Notes: generated by a model not told the origin, from the letters alone. 64,000 bases of DNA from Deinococcus sp. KSM4-11 (GCF_004801415.1 NZ_SSNX01000005.1:260648-324647), one strand, 5' to 3'; counted from the first letter of the stretch, positions 1 to 10,946 are shown. Translations and numbers: made by a program.

Positions 1-511
1 GGTGGGCCAGCGTGAACTCCGGGAGGCCCAGCTTCAGGCCGCGCGCTGCCCAGCCGAAGCCCTTGCCGAGGCGCTGTCCGGCATCGTCCACGGCCACGCA
101 GGCGATCACGGCTCCCTGGGCGCCCTCGGGGCGGCGGACGGCCTCGCCCACGTGCGGCATGGCCGAGAGCCGCGCGCCCGCCGGATCCGTGAGCCGCCAG
201 TACCAGCCTTCTTTCTTCTGGTGCGGCACGTACAGGATCACGCCCGCCTGCAGGGCCAGCTTCCGCAGCGGCTGGAGGGCACGTTCCGGCCCCACGATCA
301 GCACCCGCAGGGCCGCCACGTCCGGGTGGGTCAGCAGGGCCTGTGCGGCGGGGCGTGCGCCCTTGAAGTTCGGGTGGTGGCCGTGTGGAGGCAGCGGATA
401 GCCGCAGGCATGGGCACGCAGCAGGGCCGTCCACACCTGCTCGCGGTACGCACCGGCCGTCACGGGAGGGTGCGGCAGGAGCGGGGGAGACGGGGCCGGC
501 GCCACGGTCAT
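1..511 (-). CDS. 5-formyltetrahydrofolate cyclo-ligase-like protein (3' end cut off)
   Basis: The first 170 codons are visible; the gene leaves the window at its 3' end. The protein shows NFKGARPAAQALL near residue 48, then a P-x-R-x-x-AL stretch (LQPLRKLALQAG) and a LGKGFGWAARG loop near the cut. That order is typical of the 5-formyl-THF cyclo-ligase (MTHFS) fold, whose known members use ATP to turn 5-formyl-THF into 5,10-methenyl-THF in the cytosol. The tail of the active site is missing, and divergent MTHFSD-like members exist, so the substrate is inferred. The ATG lies 5 nt below a TACGGT box on the same strand, suggesting a leaderless mRNA. It is divergent from the secreted-protein gene that follows. 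Confidence 0.7.
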   Translation of the reverse strand, partial: MTVAPAPSPPLLPHPPVTAGAYREQVWTALLRAHACGYPLPPHGHHPNFKGARPAAQALLTHPDVAALRVLIVGPERALQPLRKLALQAGVILYVPHQKKEGWYWRLTDPAGARLSAMPHVGEAVRRPEGAQGAVIACVAVDDAGQRLGKGFGWAARGLKLGLPEFTLAH

Positions 512-582
512 GCCCCACCGTAGCGTGCCGCCCGGCTGGCCGGGTACAGTGACTCATCTTCGAGCGCCAAGTGGAGGTTCAC

Positions 583-1065
583 GTGACGAATTCCCTGCTG
601 CCCCGCCCCGTTCTGGTTCTGCTGACCCTGAGTACCCTGTCGGGGAGCGCCCTGGCCGACCGCACACCGGCCAACCTCAAGGCCTTCAAGACCGTGTGCG
701 TGAATGCCGGGTACCACGAGCAGGACAAGGAGAACGACGCGATCCGCACCAAGCTGATCCAGCGGATCTACGACGCGCTCGACGCCGCCAAGATCGCGGT
801 CGCGGACTCGCCCTGCCAGCCCAAGGGTCTGAGCAGCACCGGACAGCTGAACCTGTACTTCGATTTCACGACCACCACCGACGGCAAGACCTTCGACGGC
901 ACCCTGGAAGGCTGGCTCACCAAGGACGGCACCTACGACAGCGTCACGCTGTGGCAGGACAACATCTTCGGCTCGCTGGACGTGGGCGGAGGTGCGCTCG
1001 AAGCGGCGGACGTGCTGGATGAACTGGTGGGCGGCTTCGTGAAGGACTGGCAGGGCGTCCACTGA
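583..1065 (+). CDS. Small secreted protein of unknown function
   Basis: Encodes 160 aa. The GTG start is chosen because GGAGG ends 5 nt upstream; an in-frame GTG 12 nt earlier would overlap that ribosome site. The N-terminus (LLPRPVLVLLTLSTLSGSALA) is a signal peptide with an ALA cleavage site, so the mature protein should be exported. The mature part is polar, with two cysteines (in KTVCVNAG and DSPCQPKG) that could pair, and a beta-rich middle. I do not recognise the family. A TACAGT box at 545-550 is a likely -10, giving a short 5' leader. It is divergent from the cyclo-ligase gene and 32 nt before the hydrolase gene. Confidence 0.75.
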   Translation: MTNSLLPRPVLVLLTLSTLSGSALADRTPANLKAFKTVCVNAGYHEQDKENDAIRTKLIQRIYDALDAAKIAVADSPCQPKGLSSTGQLNLYFDFTTTTDGKTFDGTLEGWLTKDGTYDSVTLWQDNIFGSLDVGGGALEAADVLDELVGGFVKDWQGVH

Positions 1066-1097
1066 GACCGGGCTGGCCCCGCCGCTAGACTGCCGGC

Positions 1098-2009
1098 ATG
1101 ACGGTCATCCGAGTGGCAGTGGCAGCGTACCCGGTGGAGTTCCACCCGGACTGGGCCGCGTACGAGGCGAAAGTGGAGCGGTGGATGCAGGACGCCGCCG
1201 GCCAGGGCGCGACCCTGCTGGTCTTCCCGGAGTACGGAGCGCTGGAACTCGTCAGCCTGCTGCCGCCGGAACTGCACCACGACGTCCTGGGCATGCGGCC
1301 CGAGTTGCAGGCCCTGCTGCCCGCGTTCCTGGCGCTCCACACCCGTCTGGCCCGGCAGCACGGCGTGTGCCTCGTGGCCGCGAGTTTCCCGGTCGCGCAC
1401 GCGGACGGTTTCGTGAACCGTGCGTACGTGATCGGCCCGGACGGCGCGGTCTCCTGGCAGGACAAACTGATGATGACCCGCTTCGAGGCCGAGGAATGGC
1501 ACATCATGCCTGGCCACGGGGTGCGCGTGTTCGACCTGGGTGGTGTGAAGTTCGGAATCGCCATCTGCTACGACAGTGAATTCCCGCCGCTCGCCCGCAC
1601 GCTCGCGGAGGCAGGCGCGGAGCTGCTGATCGTGCCCTCGTTCACCGGTTCGCGGCGCGGCTACACCCGCGTGCGGGTGGGCAGCATGGCCCGTGCCCTG
1701 GAGGGCCAGCTGTACGCCCTGCACGCTCCGCTGATCGCGGACGCCATGTGGAGCTACGCCGTCGAGGACGCGCACGGCATGGCGGCCATCTACGCGCCGT
1801 CGGACGATGGACTGCCGGAGGATGGCGTGGTCGCCCAGGGTGCGTGGAACGGAACCGGCTGGCTGGTGCACGACCTCGACCTGGGCCTCACCCGGAACGT
1901 GCGCGTGGATGGGCATGTCCTGAACTGGCGGGATCGGGTGGCCGCCCAGGAACGCCCCACCACGCCCGAGACGGTCATCCTGGCGATGCCCGACCGCGTC
2001 CGTGGCTGA
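1098..2009 (+). CDS. Carbon-nitrogen hydrolase (nitrilase superfamily)
   Basis: 303 aa, normal length for a one-domain nitrilase-fold enzyme. The catalytic triad can be placed: Glu45 in FPEYGALEL, Lys123 in [11 protein letters not shown] and Cys157 in AICYDSEFP. These enzymes cleave nonpeptide C-N bonds (amides, carbamoyl compounds, nitriles) through a Cys thioester in the cytosol; the substrate cannot be told from sequence. The context resembles bacterial pairs of a nitrilase-fold amidase with a GNAT enzyme, which here overlaps its end by 8 nt and should be co-transcribed. TAGACT at 1086-1091 lies 6 nt before the ATG and no Shine-Dalgarno site is present, so the transcript is probably leaderless. 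Confidence 0.88.
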   Translation: MTVIRVAVAAYPVEFHPDWAAYEAKVERWMQDAAGQGATLLVFPEYGALELVSLLPPELHHDVLGMRPELQALLPAFLALHTRLARQHGVCLVAASFPVAHADGFVNRAYVIGPDGAVSWQDKLMMTRFEAEEWHIMPGHGVRVFDLGGVKFGIAICYDSEFPPLARTLAEAGAELLIVPSFTGSRRGYTRVRVGSMARALEGQLYALHAPLIADAMWSYAVEDAHGMAAIYAPSDDGLPEDGVVAQGAWNGTGWLVHDLDLGLTRNVRVDGHVLNWRDRVAAQERPTTPETVILAMPDRVRG

Positions 2010-2529
2010 GCACTCCGCGCCGGTGGGCGTGAGCGTCCGCCCCCTGACCGCTGCCGACGCTGCCGCGTACCGCGAGGTGCGTCTGGCTGCCCTACGCGCC
2101 GACCCGCCCGCCTTCCTGACCACTGCCGACGAGTTCGCGGCCAGGCCACTTGACGAGGTGGCGGCCCGCTTGCACCCCAACGCGCAGGCCGTGACCCTCG
2201 GTGCATTCGTGGACGGTACGCTGGTCGGCCTGCTGACCCTGGCGCGCGAGGAGGCCGCGATCATGGCGCACCGCGTGAACGTGTACGGCGTGTCGGTCGC
2301 GCCCGCCGCCCGTGGGCGCGGTGTGGGGGACGCGCTGGTGCGCGCCGCCATCCAGCACGCGGAAACATGGCCCGGCGTGACCATCCTCGTCCTCGCCGTC
2401 ATGGACACCCAGGCGGCGGCCCGGCGGCTGTACGAACGCCACGGCTTCCGCGTGTGGGGACGGCAGCCGGACGCCGTGCGCCGGGACGGTCAGGTGCTGG
2501 CCGAGGACTGGATGTCGCGGCCTATCTGA
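2002..2529 (+). CDS. GNAT family N-acetyltransferase
   Basis: 175 aa from a GTG that overlaps the hydrolase gene by 8 nt, implying translational coupling. The acetyl-CoA site is seen as [17 protein letters not shown] around residues 92-108 (the Q/R-x-x-G-x-G/A loop as RGRGVG). It is followed by the C-terminal GNAT helix and strand [15 protein letters not shown]. The family moves an acetyl group from acetyl-CoA to an amine; the acceptor is unknown. Coupling to the nitrilase-fold enzyme suggests the two act on related small molecules (inference). Confidence 0.85.
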   Translation: MAEHSAPVGVSVRPLTAADAAAYREVRLAALRADPPAFLTTADEFAARPLDEVAARLHPNAQAVTLGAFVDGTLVGLLTLAREEAAIMAHRVNVYGVSVAPAARGRGVGDALVRAAIQHAETWPGVTILVLAVMDTQAAARRLYERHGFRVWGRQPDAVRRDGQVLAEDWMSRPI

Positions 2530-2617
2530 ACGGGCGGCCAGGTCCCGGCCGGGGTCATTGCGCCAAGTGGCTGAAATCGTCGGCGCGCGGAGCGGCGGGG
2601 GCGCTATCATGAACGGT

Positions 2618-3370
<753 letters not shown>

Positions 3371-3371
3371 G

Positions 3372-4307
3372 ATGTCGCTCCCCACGACCCTGCACCCGCA
3401 GGTGCTGGAACAGGCTGGGGCCTTCGGTGGCAACGCCCTGCTGCTCAGCGGCCCGGCCCGTGTGGGCAAACTCGGTGTGGCCCTGGCCATTGCTGCCGCA
3501 CAGAACTGCTCCGGCCCGCGTGGCCCCGGCGGCGAGGCCTGCGGCGCATGCCCGTCGTGCCGGGCCCTGAGTGCCCGCAGTCACCCGGACGTGCTGCACG
3601 TCGAGCCGCGCGCCACGACCGCCACCGGCAAGGCCGCCCGGCGCAAGCTGATTCCCATCGGCGCGATCCTGGAAGCCCGCGATAAGGCCCACGAGTTCGA
3701 AGTGCACGTGTTCGAATTCCTGGAGGTGCGCCCCACCCACCGGCGCCGCGTGGTGATCGTGAACGGCGCGGAATACCTGGGCGCCGAGTCCGCGAACGCC
3801 CTGCTGAAACTGGTGGAGGAACCCCCGCACGGCGCGCTGTTCCTGTTCCTGGCCGAGGACGTGCGCGCGGTGCTGCCCACCATCGTGAGCCGCAGCGCCC
3901 GCCTGGGCGTGACGCCCGCCAGCGACCGCGCCCTGGAACACGCCCTGACCCGTGCCGGGCACACCCCGGAACCCGAGCTCATCGAATTCGCTGCCGGACG
4001 CGCCGGCGTGCTGGACGACCTGGAAAAGATCCGGACGGCCCTACAGGACGCCCGTGACCTTGGTGCCGCCCTGCCCGACGGCCTGCTTCCGGCCCTGGAG
4101 GCCGCCGAGGCCCTGGAAAAGCGCTTCGACCCGGCGTGGCACCCGGAGACCCTGCGCTTCACCTGGCGGCATCATCCGGCCCACCAGCGGGCCCGCGCAG
4201 ACAGCGCCCTGGACGCCCTGCAAGGTGCGCTCGAGGCCTACGCCAGCCCCAGCCTCGCCTTTCAGGTCTTCGCACTCGCCTTGCGGGATGCCTTCGAACT
4301 GACGTAG
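3372..4307 (+). CDS. holB: DNA polymerase III clamp-loader subunit delta-prime-like
   Basis: 311 aa AAA+-type protein. The Walker A region is [11 protein letters not shown]; a zinc-type knuckle follows (CGACPSC, with an earlier Cys in AAQNCSG); then the HPDV box typical of clamp-loader subunits, [25 protein letters not shown], and the sensor/arginine-finger SRSARL. This is the DnaX/delta-prime layout. At about 310 aa with no C-terminal tau extension, it fits delta-prime, which helps load the beta clamp at replication forks. The ATG begins 1 nt after the phosphoesterase stop, so the two form an operon. The GPARVGK loop departs from the strict GxxGxGK, as expected of a subunit that need not hydrolyse ATP. 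Confidence 0.85.
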   Translation: MSLPTTLHPQVLEQAGAFGGNALLLSGPARVGKLGVALAIAAAQNCSGPRGPGGEACGACPSCRALSARSHPDVLHVEPRATTATGKAARRKLIPIGAILEARDKAHEFEVHVFEFLEVRPTHRRRVVIVNGAEYLGAESANALLKLVEEPPHGALFLFLAEDVRAVLPTIVSRSARLGVTPASDRALEHALTRAGHTPEPELIEFAAGRAGVLDDLEKIRTALQDARDLGAALPDGLLPALEAAEALEKRFDPAWHPETLRFTWRHHPAHQRARADSALDALQGALEAYASPSLAFQVFALALRDAFELT

Positions 4308-4485
4308 GGCATGCCGCTGACGGCCGAGTAGAGCGAAGAAATCCCGTGCTGGAGTGCGTGCAAGCGGAACTGGCTGGGTGCGTCTCCGATTCGACGGAAC
4401 ACCCTTAGCCCTGCTGTCCACCGTACAGCTCAAGTGTCGAGTTACACGTCTTTTTCGCCCTTGATTCGACAGGTGCCGACAGCCC

Positions 4486-5151
4486 CTAGGGCGTGAAGAG
4501 TCTCCACTGCCCTTCGGAGACCACCTCGACACGGCCTCCCTGCACCTTGATCGCGGTCTGGTCGTCGATTCCATAGGTTGGCACGGGCACCTCGGCGGCC
4601 ATTCGCTCCACTTTGGCTGAGGCACTTTCCGGGTGGTTCTTGTGATCCAGGTGCGGAAGCAGGGCAAAGTCTACCAGTCCCAGCCCCTGATCGATGACGA
4701 AGGGCTTCTCCGGATCGTCGTACGTCTCGCCGAAGACAGGGGCCGTCACCATACTGCCGGCGCTCACCCCCACGTAGACCTTCTCGCGGAGCGACGGCAG
4801 GAGGTCGGCCAGCCCGGACTCCCTCATCCAGCGGCACAGGTACCAGACGTCACCGCCGTACACCAGCAGGGCGTCCGCCTCCTCGACGGCGGCGATCCAG
4901 TACTCCTTCTTGATGCTGGGCAGGGCCGTGAGTTCCAGCACGCCCAGCGACTTCCACCCCAACTCGACCAGGGGGTTGGCGGTCGCGCCGCTAAGGAACC
5001 GGTAGGCCATGGTCGGCCCACCGGGGAAGGGCAGGATCGCAGTGGGAATGCACAGGGCGCTGGCCTCGGCAATCGGTTTACCCAGCAGGTCGACCAGTGC
5101 GCCCTGGATACTGGGGTTCTTGATCCCGGCAGACGTGAGCAGGAAATTCAC
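4486..5151 (-). CDS. Peptidase S51 family protein (dipeptidase E-like)
   Basis: 221 aa from a GTG preceded by AAGGAG 8 nt upstream. The nucleophile elbow GVSAGSMV (Ser near residue 127) is preceded by LLVYGGDVWYL and followed by LLPHLDHKNH, the signature order of family S51 (peptidase E/cyanophycinase). Known members are cytosolic enzymes that remove Asp-X dipeptides or degrade cyanophycin. The length and the absence of an export signal favour the dipeptidase E type. Upstream in-frame codons reaching to about 5370 have no ribosome site and poor composition, so they were excluded. The gene stands alone, convergent with holB across about 180 nt in which no clear terminator was seen. Confidence 0.82.
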   Translation of the reverse strand: MNFLLTSAGIKNPSIQGALVDLLGKPIAEASALCIPTAILPFPGGPTMAYRFLSGATANPLVELGWKSLGVLELTALPSIKKEYWIAAVEEADALLVYGGDVWYLCRWMRESGLADLLPSLREKVYVGVSAGSMVTAPVFGETYDDPEKPFVIDQGLGLVDFALLPHLDHKNHPESASAKVERMAAEVPVPTYGIDDQTAIKVQGGRVEVVSEGQWRLFTP

Positions 5152-5338
5152 CGTTCTTCTCCTTGGTACGAGTGGCCCTGATGGGAGCATGGAGCCAGCG
5201 GGTGTTCCTGCTCCTCCGTCAGTGTAGTGCGTTGAGCCACATGGTTTTTTCGCGTGTGAATGCCGGTCTGCGCGCCGTACTCTTGGAGGCGCGGCGGTGT
5301 CATTCCGGTGACAGGGTGGTGCTGATCCGATGTCGGCG

Positions 5339-6082
5339 TTATCCGTCCACCAGGTGCGACGCGACGGCAATGTCTCCGTAGACCTCGTCCTGCTGCACGC
5401 TGAAGCTGCCCTCCTTGACGCCCTCTAGCAGGGCCGCGAAGTAGGTGGTGCGTTCGCCCCAGTCCTGGGTGGGCACGCCCCGGAAGGTGAAGGTCCGCAG
5501 CCGCCGTCCGAAGGAACGCAGCGCGCCCAGCGCGTCCGCCAGGGTCAGGCGCTCACGCGACAGCAGCGGCACCTCGACCTGCCGCACGGCGTTCTGCGCG
5601 GCCTTCACGAGTTTGGCGAGGCTGCCCTGCGGATTGCGGGGCCGTTCGCGGCGGGGCAGATTCACGGGCACCGGGCGGCCGGGCAGCAGGCCCTCGCGTT
5701 CGCGGCGGCGGGCGGCCAGGAAGCTGACCAGCGCGTCCAGTTCCGCCAGCGCCTCGACGCCCTGCGTGACCTCATCCAGCAGGTCGTCCGGTTCGGGAGG
5801 GAGGTCGTCCGGTTCCGGTGGCGGCAGCAGCAGGCGGGCCTTGAGGGCGATCACGCCGGCCAGGGTGGGCAGCACTTCCGGGTGGGTGTCCGCCAGGGTG
5901 GCCGGGCCGCCGCCCGTGAGCGCTGAGACCCAGGCCAGCACCTCGCGCGTGAGGCGCAGCAGGGGCACCTCGCCGGGCAGCACGCGGCCGGTGCGCAGCG
6001 CACCAGCCAGGTCGCTCAGGGTGCCGCAAAATGCGGGCAGGGTCACCTGAAAGGTGCCGGACGGGGCCAGCAGCGTGGTCAC
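5339..6082 (-). CDS. scpA: Segregation and condensation protein A
   Basis: 247 aa. N-terminal VTLPAFCGTLSDLAGALRTG and PLLRLTREVLAW are the kleisin head; the C-terminus DALGALRSFGRRLRTFTF and FAALLEGVKEGSFSVQQDEVYGD is the winged-helix part that docks on SMC. ScpA joins SMC and ScpB in the ring that compacts and segregates chromosomes. Residues about 89-104 hold a duplicated PPEPDDL unit, an acidic proline-rich linker encoded by a 21-bp tandem repeat. It lies 19 nt after trpS on the same strand, so co-transcription is likely. The scpB gene is not in the window. Confidence 0.88.
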   Translation of the reverse strand: MTTLLAPSGTFQVTLPAFCGTLSDLAGALRTGRVLPGEVPLLRLTREVLAWVSALTGGGPATLADTHPEVLPTLAGVIALKARLLLPPPEPDDLPPEPDDLLDEVTQGVEALAELDALVSFLAARRREREGLLPGRPVPVNLPRRERPRNPQGSLAKLVKAAQNAVRQVEVPLLSRERLTLADALGALRSFGRRLRTFTFRGVPTQDWGERTTYFAALLEGVKEGSFSVQQDEVYGDIAVASHLVDG

Positions 6083-6101
6083 GACGGGCGCGCGGTAGGC
6101 A

Positions 6102-7100
<999 letters not shown>

Positions 7101-7179
7101 AACCAGGGGATTGTAGCGGTCGGGTGGGCAGGGGCGCAGCGCCGCCCTTACGGTGCAAGCCAGCCGACGAACCAGAGAA

Positions 7180-7218
7180 GACAAAGGAAAAGGGCGGCCC
7201 GCTCACGCGAGGCCGCCC
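7180..7218 (-). terminator. Intrinsic terminator of the parvulin gene
   Basis: An 8-bp perfect stem, GGGCGGCC (7192-7199) with GGCCGCCC (7211-7218), and an 11-nt loop. Read on the minus strand it is followed by a T-rich run (TTTTCCTTTGT), as expected for rho-independent termination. It lies just after the stop codon of the gene ending at 7237. Confidence 0.85.
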
Positions 7219-7236
7219 CGGAAAGGCTGAACAGGT

Positions 7237-9153
7237 TTACTTGGTGGTGGGTGTGGTCGTGGCCGGTGTGCTGCCTGACGAGGGCGTGCCGGTGGCCGGG
7301 GTTCCCGTGGCGGGCGTGGTCGCGCCGCTGCCGGTGGCCGGGGTGGTTGCCTTGGGCGTGGCCGCCGCGACGCGCTTGGCCTGGGCCGCCAGGACGTCCT
7401 TGAGCTTGTCCACGGGCTTGAGCGTGGCGACCTGCGCACTCAGGAACTTCTGGCCTTCCGCCTGCTTCTTGCTGGCCAGCACCTGCGTCTCGATCTGCGA
7501 GCGCACGGCGCTCAGGGGCTGCGTGGCTGCCGCCTTGAGATCCGTCACGTACAGCACCGAGTAGCGGTCGCCGGACTTCACGACGTCACTCAGGCTGCCC
7601 TCGCCGGCGGTGCGCAGGGTCTTGGCCGTGAACACGGCCGCGTTCAGATCCGTGGCCAGTTTGCCGTCCCCAGCCGTGACGGCGCCGTGTTCGCTGACGG
7701 TGCCGCCCGCCTTCGTGGCGGCGCTGGTGAAGGTGCCGCTGCCGTTCCAGCCGCTGCGGAAGGCCACGGCCTTGGCCTGATCCTTGAAGTTCGCTTCCGA
7801 CACCGTGCCGCTGGCAGCGGTCTGGAACTGCGACTTGTTCTGATCATAGAACGCCTGAATATCGGCGTCCGTGACCTTCACGTCGCGGGCCCCGTACGCC
7901 GCGAGCCCGGCAGCCACCTCCTGACGGCTGCCCGCCAGGTTCAGGTTCAGCTTCTGGGCAATGGTCGGCGCGGCGTAGCCCTGGATGAGCTGCTGCATGA
8001 CCTGGGGCTTGAGAATGCCGTTCACGAGCTGCGCGGCCTGATCGGCCGGCACCTGCTGGAGCAGCTGGCCGAACTGCTGGTTGTTCACGACCTGTTCCAG
8101 CACGTCGGAATACGGGATGTTCTGCCCGGCCACCGTGGCGACGGTGGGGTTCTCGATCTTCCAGTTGGGATCTTTGAACTCGATCTTCTCGTCTTTTTCC
8201 AGTCCCGCGATCCAGCTTTCCAGCGCAGCATTCTTCTTCTGCTCGTTCACGGCGGTCACGGCGTCGGCCTTGGCGTCCGCGAAGGGTTTCGCGGCGGGGG
8301 CCAGGTACTTCTCGACCTTCACGATGTAGAACTTCCCGCCGCTCGACAGGACGTCCGTCACGCCGCCCTGCGTGAGGGCGAAGGCGGCCGGGCCGACCTC
8401 GGTGGGCAGCGCCACCTGCGCCACGGGGCGCGGCGCGCCGTTCTCGATAGGCCCCAGGGCCCCGCCGCGATCCTTGAAGTCTGCGGCGGCGTTGTTCGTG
8501 CTGGCGAGCTGCGCGAAGTCTGCGCCGCCCTTGACCTGCGCCAGCAGCGCGGCGGCCTTGGCCTTGTCGCTGACCACGATCTGGCGGCCCACGATGCGCG
8601 CGTCGCTCTGGAAGGCCTGGGGGTTGAGGTCGTAGTAGGCCTTGACCTCGGCGTCCGTGGCGGCGGGCGCGGCCTTCTTCAGATCCTCGACCTTGCGCTG
8701 GTACGCGAGGCTGGCGCGCACCTGCTCCCGGAAGGAGGCGTCGGTGAAGCCCCGGCTCTGCAGGGCGTCCGTCCAGGCCTTGTCGTCGGTCAGCTGGTTC
8801 TGCTCGCGGATCTTCTTGACGTCCGCGTTCACGTCGTCGCGGCTGACCTTGATGTCCTTCACGGCGTCGGTGATCAGCTTCTCGCGCACCTTGCTCTGTA
8901 CGATGTACGTCTTGAAATCATCGGCCAGAACGCCAGTGTCCGTACTGGCGAGCACCTGGTTACCGGCTTTCACGGCCTCGAGTTCCTCCACCGTGACCGT
9001 CTGGCCGTTCACGGTGAGGGCCGGCGTGCCCGTCTGCTTGTTGCCGAACAGGGAGCCACTTTGCAGGGCGGGTGTGAACTGGTAGGCCATGCCGGCCACC
9101 AGCAGGATGGCCAGCAGGATCAGCAGACCATTGACGAGCGGTTTACGATTCAC
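7237..9153 (-). CDS. Membrane-anchored peptidyl-prolyl isomerase (parvulin/SurA-N type)
   Basis: 638 aa from a GTG with AAAGGAG 6 nt upstream. Residues 8-27 are one transmembrane anchor (LLILLAILLVAGMAYQF), placing the rest outside the cytoplasmic membrane. A SurA/PpiD-like chaperone helix region follows, then a parvulin domain near residues 170-290 (QIVVSDKAKAAALLAQVKGG, LGPIENGAPRPVAQVAL, GKFYIVKVEKY). A second, more degenerate chaperone-like half ends in a 36-residue Thr/Pro/Gly low-complexity tail built from ATTPATG-like repeats. It probably assists folding of exported or outer-membrane proteins. Monocistronic: it has its own terminator, and a tRNA gene lies divergently upstream. Confidence 0.85.
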   Translation of the reverse strand: MNRKPLVNGLLILLAILLVAGMAYQFTPALQSGSLFGNKQTGTPALTVNGQTVTVEELEAVKAGNQVLASTDTGVLADDFKTYIVQSKVREKLITDAVKDIKVSRDDVNADVKKIREQNQLTDDKAWTDALQSRGFTDASFREQVRASLAYQRKVEDLKKAAPAATDAEVKAYYDLNPQAFQSDARIVGRQIVVSDKAKAAALLAQVKGGADFAQLASTNNAAADFKDRGGALGPIENGAPRPVAQVALPTEVGPAAFALTQGGVTDVLSSGGKFYIVKVEKYLAPAAKPFADAKADAVTAVNEQKKNAALESWIAGLEKDEKIEFKDPNWKIENPTVATVAGQNIPYSDVLEQVVNNQQFGQLLQQVPADQAAQLVNGILKPQVMQQLIQGYAAPTIAQKLNLNLAGSRQEVAAGLAAYGARDVKVTDADIQAFYDQNKSQFQTAASGTVSEANFKDQAKAVAFRSGWNGSGTFTSAATKAGGTVSEHGAVTAGDGKLATDLNAAVFTAKTLRTAGEGSLSDVVKSGDRYSVLYVTDLKAAATQPLSAVRSQIETQVLASKKQAEGQKFLSAQVATLKPVDKLKDVLAAQAKRVAAATPKATTPATGSGATTPATGTPATGTPSSGSTPATTTPTTK

Positions 9154-9211
9154 TTGAACTCCTTTGAGGCAGGTGCTAGGGTACCGGGGCTCTGCACTGA
9201 CGGAGCAGCGC

Positions 9212-9288
9212 GCACTCGTAGCTCAGCTGGATAGAGCGTTGGCCTCCGAAGCCAAAGGTCGCTGGTTCGAGCCCAGTCGAGTGCACCA
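9212..9288 (+). tRNA. tRNA-Arg (anticodon CCG)
   Basis: A complete 77-nt cloverleaf with encoded CCA. The acceptor stem GCACTCG (9212-9218) pairs with CGAGTGC (9278-9284) and A is the discriminator. The D-arm is GCTC-AGCTGGATA-GAGC. The anticodon stem TTGGC/GCCAA frames loop CTCCGAA, giving anticodon CCG, which reads the Arg codon CGG. The T-arm is GCTGG-TTCGAGC-CCAGT. CGG decoding fits the GC-rich codon use of the window. Confidence 0.95.
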
Positions 9289-9300
9289 CGCAGGACACGA

Positions 9301-9325
9301 ACGCCACCCTCCGGGGTGGTGTTTG
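9301..9325 (+). terminator. Likely terminator after tRNA-Arg
   Basis: A 9-bp stem (9301-9309 with 9314-9322, one G-T pair) and a TCCG tetraloop, followed by only a short T-rich stretch. It sits 12 nt after the CCA of the tRNA and probably ends that transcript. Confidence 0.6.
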
Positions 9326-9482
9326 CATTCATGGCCGCTGCACGCAGGCCGCCGGGGAAACACACGCGCAGGATTCTAGCATGCAAGGTTAAACGGGTAT
9401 GAAGCTGGAAATCCCGTTCGCAGCGCCATATTTTCCGGCGCGACCCGGCCGGTGTGGCCGCTTTGCCTGTACCCTGGACGGT

Positions 9483-10493
9483 ATGACGGCTCAAGCATCG
9501 ACCCTCCTGACCCTGCTCGAAACCCTGAGCGGCAGTTACGCCGGCCCCACAAAGATCGAGAGCGGCCCCTATGGGCTGGTCGGCACCGGCGAGGGGACCC
9601 TGGCTGCCCACCTGGCCCAGACCCTGGTGCCCGGCGTGCTGGCCCGCAGCGGCACGCAGTTCGTCCTGGGCAGCCCCGACGCCCGCAGCGCGGCCACGGA
9701 TTACGCCGATCTGGCCGAGGTGGCTGGGGCCAGCGTCCGCCACGCGAGCACCGGTGGCGCGCCGGGCGAGATTGACGTGCTGGTGCCCGGCGGGCCACTC
9801 GCCACGTACCACTTCGCGCAGTACCTGGCCTACGCCAGCGGTCACGCGGACGAGGCGCAGGCCGCCGACGCGCTGATCGCCAGCCTCGCGGCCCGCTGTG
9901 CCCCGCACATCGAGGAAGGCAACCCTGCCCGTGACCTGGCGTGGAGCCTGTGGGGCCGCCAGCCGCTGCTGCTCGCCGCGCCCGATGCGGAGGCCCTGCC
10001 GCACGCATGGCAGCAGCTTCTGGCCCGCGTGGGCAAGACCCTGGCAATCCCGCTGCTGGGCGACCCGCTGCCCCTGACGACCGGCGCCTTCGAGGCCCTG
10101 CACGAGAAGGGCGATGCGAAAGTCGCGCTGGTTCTAGGCGACCTGGACGACCCCCTGCGTCTGACGAGCGAGATTCTGACCACCCGCATCGACGAGGTCA
10201 TCCATGTCGAGTATCCGGACGGCGCGCAGGGCTACGCCGGTCAGCTGGGCCTGTGGTGCTTCGGGGTGTGGGTGGCGGCGTATCTGGCCGAGCGCTACGG
10301 CACGAGCCCGGCCGACCTTGCAGTGCTGGCCCGCGCGCAGGCGGTGCTGGCCGGCGAGGACACCGGCGACGACGAGACCCGCCTGAGCGCCCCGCGCGAC
10401 GACCTGCGTCGCACCGCACTGGGGGCCGGCTGGGAGGGCGACGAGCCCGGCTTCGATGTCGACGACCTCGACGACGCGGATGACGAGGACTGA
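9483..10493 (+). CDS. SIS-domain sugar isomerase-like protein (bifunctional PGI/PMI type)
   Basis: 336 aa. The layout resembles bacterial bifunctional phosphoglucose/phosphomannose isomerases: an N-terminal SIS-like half with sugar-phosphate loop regions (GTQFVLGSPDARSAATDYA, EIDVLVPGGPLATYH) and a C-terminal half with LLGDPLPLTTGAFEALHEKG and EVIHVEYPDGAQGYAG. The known reactions interconvert glucose-6-P or mannose-6-P with fructose-6-P. The match is to overall layout rather than catalytic residues, so the function is tentative. The C-terminus is strongly acidic (FDVDDLDDADDED). TACCCT at 9470-9475 lies 7 nt before the ATG with no ribosome site: leaderless. Confidence 0.65.
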   Translation: MTAQASTLLTLLETLSGSYAGPTKIESGPYGLVGTGEGTLAAHLAQTLVPGVLARSGTQFVLGSPDARSAATDYADLAEVAGASVRHASTGGAPGEIDVLVPGGPLATYHFAQYLAYASGHADEAQAADALIASLAARCAPHIEEGNPARDLAWSLWGRQPLLLAAPDAEALPHAWQQLLARVGKTLAIPLLGDPLPLTTGAFEALHEKGDAKVALVLGDLDDPLRLTSEILTTRIDEVIHVEYPDGAQGYAGQLGLWCFGVWVAAYLAERYGTSPADLAVLARAQAVLAGEDTGDDETRLSAPRDDLRRTALGAGWEGDEPGFDVDDLDDADDED

Positions 10494-10512
10494 GCGGAAC
10501 CAGCGCCCGGCT

Positions 10513-10887
10513 TCAGTCGGCTGAGCGCCCCGCCCGCCAGACCAGCCACATCAGCAGGGGTTGCAGCGGCAGCCGGGCCCACAGTGCCCAGGCGGGCAGG
10601 CCGTAACGCTCCGGATGCTGGGCCATGAACACGTTGGCCGGAAACACGGCGGCCAGCAGGGCGAGCAGACCCCAGTGGGCGGCCGGACGGGTGGGCGACC
10701 ACAGCAGGCCCAGACCACCGGCCAGTTCGGCCGCGCCGCTGATCAGGGTGGCACTCCGGGCGGACATTGGCGTGCCCGGCGGAACCACCTGATCGAAGAG
10801 GCCGGGGCGGACGAAGTGGGCCGTCCCGGTGAAGACAAACAGGGAGGCCATGGCCAGGGCACTGCGGGAGAGGTGGGGTCTGGTCAT
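10513..10887 (-). CDS. DoxX-like small membrane protein
   Basis: 124 aa with about four hydrophobic segments: SALAMASLFVFTGTAHFV, ATLISGAAELAGGLGLLW, WGLLALLAAVFPANVFM and LPLQPLLMWLVW. The GTAHFVRPGLFDQVVPP start and GAAELAGGLGLL helix are typical of the DoxX/DUF4345-like integral membrane family. Its biochemical role is unsettled; some relatives take part in respiratory or redox functions. It is a single gene on the minus strand, convergent with the SIS gene and separated from the next minus-strand gene upstream by a terminator. Confidence 0.8.
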   Translation of the reverse strand: MTRPHLSRSALAMASLFVFTGTAHFVRPGLFDQVVPPGTPMSARSATLISGAAELAGGLGLLWSPTRPAAHWGLLALLAAVFPANVFMAQHPERYGLPAWALWARLPLQPLLMWLVWRAGRSAD

Positions 10888-10902
10888 CTGGGCACCGGGG
10901 CA

Positions 10903-10935
10903 TAAAAGTCCGGAGCCGATTCATTCAGCTCCGGA
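10903..10935 (-). terminator. Intrinsic terminator of the small disordered-protein gene
   Basis: An 8-bp perfect stem, TCCGGAGC (10909-10916) with GCTCCGGA (10928-10935), and an 11-nt loop. On the minus strand it is followed by CTTTTATG. It separates the gene ending at 10947 from the DoxX gene. Confidence 0.85.
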
Positions 10936-10946
10936 GGAGGGAAGGC

